Assembly: GCA_022579005.1 (NCBI GenBank)
Contig: MU401980.1
Span: 1-12,727 of the forward strand
DNA: 12,727 nucleotides
Origin: Poronia punctata
Lineage: Eukaryota; Ascomycota; Sordariomycetes; Xylariales; Xylariaceae
Reading direction: 5' to 3'
Shown: positions 7,320 through 12,727 of the stretch, piece after piece
Layout of the letters: the number at the start of each line of letters is the position of its first letter
Numbering within the stretch: position 1 is the stretch's first letter
The notes under the pieces: model-generated
Databases searched by the model: none
Seen by the model: only the letters and a program-made list of their open reading frames with translations
Told to the model about the DNA's origin: nothing
Made by a program: the position numbers and the translations under genes

Positions 7320-10300
7320 CAGTAGTGCGATAAAATTAAAGATTTTTAAAAAGATCATTTTAACTTTACACTAAAAAAGGTTTAGCTAGAGTAGACATAT
7401 TAACTAGGTTTTAAAGGCTTTGCATTGATTATAGCTTTATAAAGGTATTTTAAAAAGCATAACTTAGTATATTATATATATAATAATAGCTAGGTATTTA
7501 GGTTTAAAAAGCAACGCTAAATAATAGCTATATATATAAAAACAAAAAACAAGCTAGTTTTTTTTAGTTTTATAGCTACTTTATAATATAAAGTATAATA
7601 AGCATATATGCTAATTATATTATAATTTTTTTTAGCTAAAAAAGTTGCTATTTTTAGCACTTTAAAGCTAAATAAATTAATATAAAAAATAAAAAAATAT
7701 ATATAGCTACTTTTAATTAATATAAGGCTTAAACTGTTTTACTAGCTATTTTTAATTATTTAGTACTATTAAAAGTTTAGTATATTACTTTTAATATAAT
7801 TATTAAAGCTTTTTAATAGTTATATAATTAGGTTATTTAGCTTTTTCTTTTAGCTATAGCTATTTAAGCGCTTTTATATTTATATAGTATTATGCTTAGC
7901 CTTTTTAGTTATTAAAATAAATAAGTTAAAGTTAACTTATATACTAAGCAAAAGTTTTATTAACTTTATAATAAAAAGTATTAGCTTAATTAAAACTTAG
8001 TTATATAATAAACACTTTTAGTTAGCTTTGCTTAACTTATAAAAATATAATATTTTAAAAAGTTAATTTTAGTTTATATTTTTTTAATTTTTATTAAAGC
8101 ACTATAAAGCTTATAATAAAACTTATAATAACGTGCTTTTTTTATATTAAAAACTAAAAAAGTAATATAATATTATATAAGCTATTAATAAAAAACTTTT
8201 TTTTTAATATAGTTATTTTTATAAGCAAATTAAATAAAAAGCTTATAAACTTTACTTTTTTTAATAATAGTAGCAAAAATTTTATATTAGTTTACTAATT
8301 AAATAAAGCTTTAAAAGTGCTTTATAGCTAAACTTTACTTAGTTTTAATATTATTAAGCTTAGTATTTAAAGTTAAAAAGCTTTGTTTTAATTTTAGCTT
8401 TGCTTATTTTTTATGTTAGTTTAATAAATCTTTACTATTTATTTTAGTATATTTAAAAAAGTTTAAGTATTATTTTATTAGTAGTTATTAAGTATACTTA
8501 AAGTTAATATAGCTAATTAGTTTAGCTGTTTAAATAAAAAGACTATATAAAAAATGCTAAATATTTTATATTTTTAACTTTTATATTAAATTAAAAAGAA
8601 AAAAACTTTAACTTTTTTAAAAAAAAGCATTATATTAAATATGTTTTAATATAGTATAGTTAGCATTTTAAAAGTTTGCTATACGCTTTTTTTAGCGTTA
8701 TTAAGCTATTAAAAATATAAGCTACTTAACTTTTATAATTAACTACTAAGCTATACTAATATACTTATTTATAAATCTTAAGTACAAAAAATTAAAGCTA
8801 TTATTAGCATATATTTTGCTTTTATTAGCAATTTTAAATAACTTTGCTTTGCTACTATATTTTTAATAAATATACTTTTTATATAAGTTTTATTATTACT
8901 ATAAAAAGCTTAAAGTAAGCAATAAAGTAATAATCTTTTATAAAGTATATTAAAGTAACTGCTACTTTATTATTTAATAATTTTTTTTGGTTTAACTTTA
9001 AAATTAATATTAACTAACTATAGTAGCTTATATTAGTATTATAATAAATTGCTATTGCTATTATAAAGGTTTGCTAAGCTATAAAAGCTATTAGTGTTAA
9101 GCTTTTTTAGTAATAGTATTTTTATATTAAAATTAAAAGTTTATTTTATTTATAAAAAAATAAAGCTTTTTTAGTATAGGTATAAAATATAAATTCTTTT
9201 AAATAAATATTATAAAAAGTTTTAGTTTATATTTTTTAGCAAAAAGATTTAAAGCTTAAACTTTAAAGCTTTTAGCAAGTAGTTAATAAGCTTTATTTTA
9301 ATTTAAAGCTGCTTAATAAGCTTTTTTTAGTTTATAAAAATTTTATATTAAGTTGCTATTTATATAACTATTAAAATAAAAACTAAAAAATCTTTGCTTG
9401 CTATACTAGTATGCTTTATATTAATTGCTTTTTAAAAAATATATTATAAAATAATTAGTATTGCTAAGTAAAAATATTTATATAACTAATTATTAAACTG
9501 CTTATAAAAAAAGATAATGTTATATATAAAGGGTTTTTTATATATATTTATTAGCTAAGCTTTTATTAGTAGGGTTATTGCTTTGCTATGTTTTAAAAAA
9601 GCAGTTTTGCTTAAAAAGTTAAACATATAGATTTTTAAGGCGTAAAGGTTAATAATAAGAAGTATTTAATAATTGTTGCTAATATGTTTTTTAAAAATAA
9701 AAAACTTTATATTAATTCTTTTTATACTTTATTTTTAAGTATTCTTTAAAGTAATAAGTTATACTTTAAAGCAAAAAGCTTTAATTTATGCTTATAACCT
9801 AGCTAAAAGTATTTTCAATTAAAATATTAAGTTTATTGCTTAAAATTAATTAAATCCTTGCTATTATTTTACTTTTTAAAAGCTATTTATGTTTATTATG
9901 CTTAATTAGTATGCTAAGCTAAAAGCTAAAAGTTTTTTATGCTATATTCTTTAAAAAGTAAATTTTAAGCGTCTTTTATTTAGTAGCAATTAGTTAATTT
10001 TAGTATTGCTAGCATTGTTTTTGCTTTTAGATTTATAGATTTATATAACATAAAAGCGCGTTAATATATTTATATATTAAACGCTAAATTTTTAAAAGCA
10101 AAAATAAAAGATTTTAGCTATATAAAATAGTAAGCAAAAGCTTAAGTTCTAGTTTAAAGGTTTTTTTAAATTATAAGTGCTTTATTTGTATAAGAGCAAC
10201 TAATTAATTATATATAGTAAAAGCTATGCTAAAGTAAAATATAAAATAAAAGGGTAAAAAAGAAATTAAATTTAAAAAGAGGTTATATAGGTATTAAAAA

Positions 10301-12727
10301 AACTAAAAGTAAAAATAAGTGTATAGGTTCTTTTTTAAAGGTAAGCAAATTGCTTATAGCTTTTTAAAATAAGATAAGAATCTTTTTTAGGTTTTTTTGC
10401 TTATAATAAATTAAAGCAAAAAAAACTTAAAAAAAAGTTTTATTGCTAAAAGTTATAAGCATAAGTAAATTAATTTTTACTTAGTTATTTATATTTATTT
10501 TATTTTTTAAATTAAATAGTTTTTTATAGTTAACTTACTAGTTTAAGTAATTAAAGTTATACTTTATACTTATAATTTATTAAGTAAGCAGCCTTTATAT
10601 TAACTTATTACTATAGCTTTTTTAAAATAAGAAAAAAAAAAGTAATATAGCTAGTTTTTTTTATTAACCTTTTTTTTATTAGCTTTATTTTTTTACTTTT
10701 TTTTATTACTTTATTTACTCAAAATTAATAATATGCTTTATTATGCTACTATTAAAACCTTTAAAAATTAATTTATTTAAGGTTCTTATAAACATATAAA
10801 TAAGCAACAACCTAGGGACTAATATTATATATATATAATAGATATTAAAGTTATTAGTTAAAATAAATAAAGCTTAGCCTGTTGCTAAAGTAAATTAAAA
10901 AACTATTTTTAGCTTAAAATAGCAAAAAGTAAAAACATTTTATTAATTTTATTATAATAAAGCAAAAGCTAACAGTAAATAAATACTTAGTGCTTTATAA
11001 ATTAAAGTTGTTTGTAGTATTATATAAAAATATTGTTGGTCTAGCTAGGGGTACATGTAATCACAACACGTTACTATTTGTAATACTATGTTAATTTAAT
11101 TAGTTAAAAAAAAAGGAAGTTATAAAAACTTTTTTTAACAAGTCTTATATAGCTATAAAAGTTTGCAATTAATTAAAACCTATTAGCATTATAAAAGGGA
11201 TATATATACTTTATATATTTAATACGTAAAGAACGTGTATTTTTTATATACCGGTTATGTACTATGTACGTACACTATGCGTATACTTTCTTAATAAGGT
11301 AAATTTAACACAATTTATAATAAATATATAAAAAACTAAATATTTATGTTTATAAAATATTTGCGTTTTAATAGTCTTAATATAATTAATAAGGTTAAAA
11401 GTATTAAAAAGGATTTTAATACTTGCTATTTTTTTTTAATTATATTTTTATTTTTTTGTGCTTTTATTTTTAACTTATAAGCAATCTACTATTGCTTTAA
11501 TTTTTATTTGCATTTAATTTATTATAATAAAGGACTTAAGTGCTTAGTTAGAAGTTTTTTTTATAAACAAATTTGCAAAGTTATTTTTTTTATTAATTTA
11601 ATATATTTTTACAATTTTTCTTTTTTTATAAAATTTTATAATAATATTATATTAATTATAAAGCATTTTTTATATATACTTTTAAGTTTTATAAAATACT
11701 AGTAAAGTAATTTAAAATTAATATAAAGTACTAAGAAAATTAAAAGTAATTTAAGTACTTTAAAAATTAAGTATAAAGTAGTATATAAAGCAATAGCGCT
11801 GTTAACTTTATTAACTATACTATATAGTTTACTAGCAAAAATAAATTAAATAATGCGCTTATATTTACTTAAGTTTTAATATATAATATTGCTAGTAATT
11901 TTATATTTATTTTGCTTATAATTTAAAATTAATTTAGTACTAAAAATAATAATAAAACTAATTTAAAAGCTTAGGTTAGTATTATTAGTAAATAATCTAT
12001 TTATAAAAATAAATAGCTTTGCTTTTATTAAGTTTAAAAGTATATACGTTAATTTACAATGCTTGTTTTTAATTTGCTAGTTAATTTGCTTATTTAACGT
12101 TTAAATATTATTTTTTATAAGTTTAATAACTTATATAGCTATTAATAAGTTAAATATAGCTTTAAGTTAATATATACTGCTAATATATATATTACGTGCC
12201 TTTTAGCTAATATATTATTAAAAAGTATTAATTAAAACAAGGTTAATTTTAAGTAGATTTTTTGCTTAACTCTTTTATATAAAAATTACTTTTTTATTTT
12301 AAAAAATAACTTTTATACTATTAAATTTAATAGCTTATTTTTTATTAAAAAATTGCTTTAGTTTTACTTTAAATTTAGCTTTAAAAAGTTTACTTTTTTT
12401 TTAGCTAAAAACGCTAATATAGTAAATAATAAAATATTATTTATTTATATTATAGTAATATTAAATTTATTATATTTACTTTTTATAAATAGTAAATAAA
12501 AGTTATAAGTTAATATTATTATTTTAAGTTAATTTTAATAGTATTTATAATAAGTTTAAAACTAGTATAAACTAAATTTAGCTAAATTATAAAAAAAGCA
12601 AAGTAATTAAAAAATAGTACTTTTAAAATACTTTTTTTTAAGTTTAATAAGTAAATATATATATATAATATAAAAAAAAGTATTTTTTAATTATATATAT
12701 ACTTATATAATATTTTTTAGCTTACTA
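7320..12727. repeat. Right AT-rich block, RIP-like degenerate repeat DNA
   Basis: Composition and stop density match the left block: extreme AT content, CpA and TpG surviving mainly as GCA and TGC, and no supportable coding sequence on either strand across 5.4 kb. The depletion is less complete than on the left, since occasional TCA is found (for example near 9816 and 10720), and 11030-11290 is clearly less eroded. No terminal repeats, transposase or reverse-transcriptase motifs could be read, so the original element is unknown. The left limit is a visual estimate and the block runs past the window end. Confidence 0.78.
11030..11290. other. Less eroded patch within the right AT-rich block
   Basis: Here G and C rise locally, and words that are rare or absent elsewhere in the blocks appear, such as GGGG, ATCACA, CCGG and several ACGT and TACG steps. 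A 10-bp palindrome TGTACGTACA lies at 11265-11274. No ORF, tRNA or known element is recognisable. It may be a remnant that escaped mutation, or a short unique segment between two repeats. Confidence 0.4.

Noticed and set aside
11508..11702. 64-codon open frame rich in Phe, Ile, Tyr and Lys
   Set aside because: It begins at TTG, its composition is what random AT-rich DNA gives, and it has no recognisable motif.
7320..12727. CRISPR array, prophage or bacterial operon
   Set aside because: There are no regularly spaced identical repeats and no bacterial genes, and the only gene carries spliceosomal introns, so the context is eukaryotic.

Overview
The window looks like nuclear DNA of a filamentous ascomycete (Pezizomycotina). 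It holds one normal-composition gene island of about 4 kb between two extremely AT-rich blocks. Three things support this. The only gene has six short GT-AG introns with CTRAY branch sites. Its protein reads as a standard fungal mitochondrial aconitase. The flanks look like repeat DNA destroyed by repeat-induced point mutation (RIP). I cannot name the genus from sequence alone.

Layout. About 1-3227 is an AT-rich, gene-free block, with a 20-bp tandem repeat and a hexamer satellite near its right end. About 3228-3370 is a border patch of short inverted repeats built on a TAAGACG-type motif. About 3371-3763 is unique-looking 3' flanking DNA. The aconitase coding region runs from 6621 down to 3764 on the minus strand: seven exons, 2361 coding bases, 786 residues. 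About 6622-7319 is the leader and promoter, with pyrimidine-rich tracts, a possible 11-codon upstream ORF and short palindromes. About 7320-12727 is a second AT-rich, gene-free block with a less eroded patch near 11030-11290.

Function. The gene encodes the TCA-cycle enzyme that interconverts citrate and isocitrate via cis-aconitate. All three [4Fe-4S] cysteines and the active-site residues I could place are present at one constant offset from the pig heart enzyme, so the protein should be functional. No second gene is visible, so no operon, cluster or pathway context can be inferred.

The points most worth a second look are a 10-nt microexon carrying an active-site asparagine, a core metabolic gene isolated between mutated repeat blocks, a strong trinucleotide bias in what survived mutation, and the inverted-repeat patch exactly at the left composition border. 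I found no evidence of a new multi-gene system.
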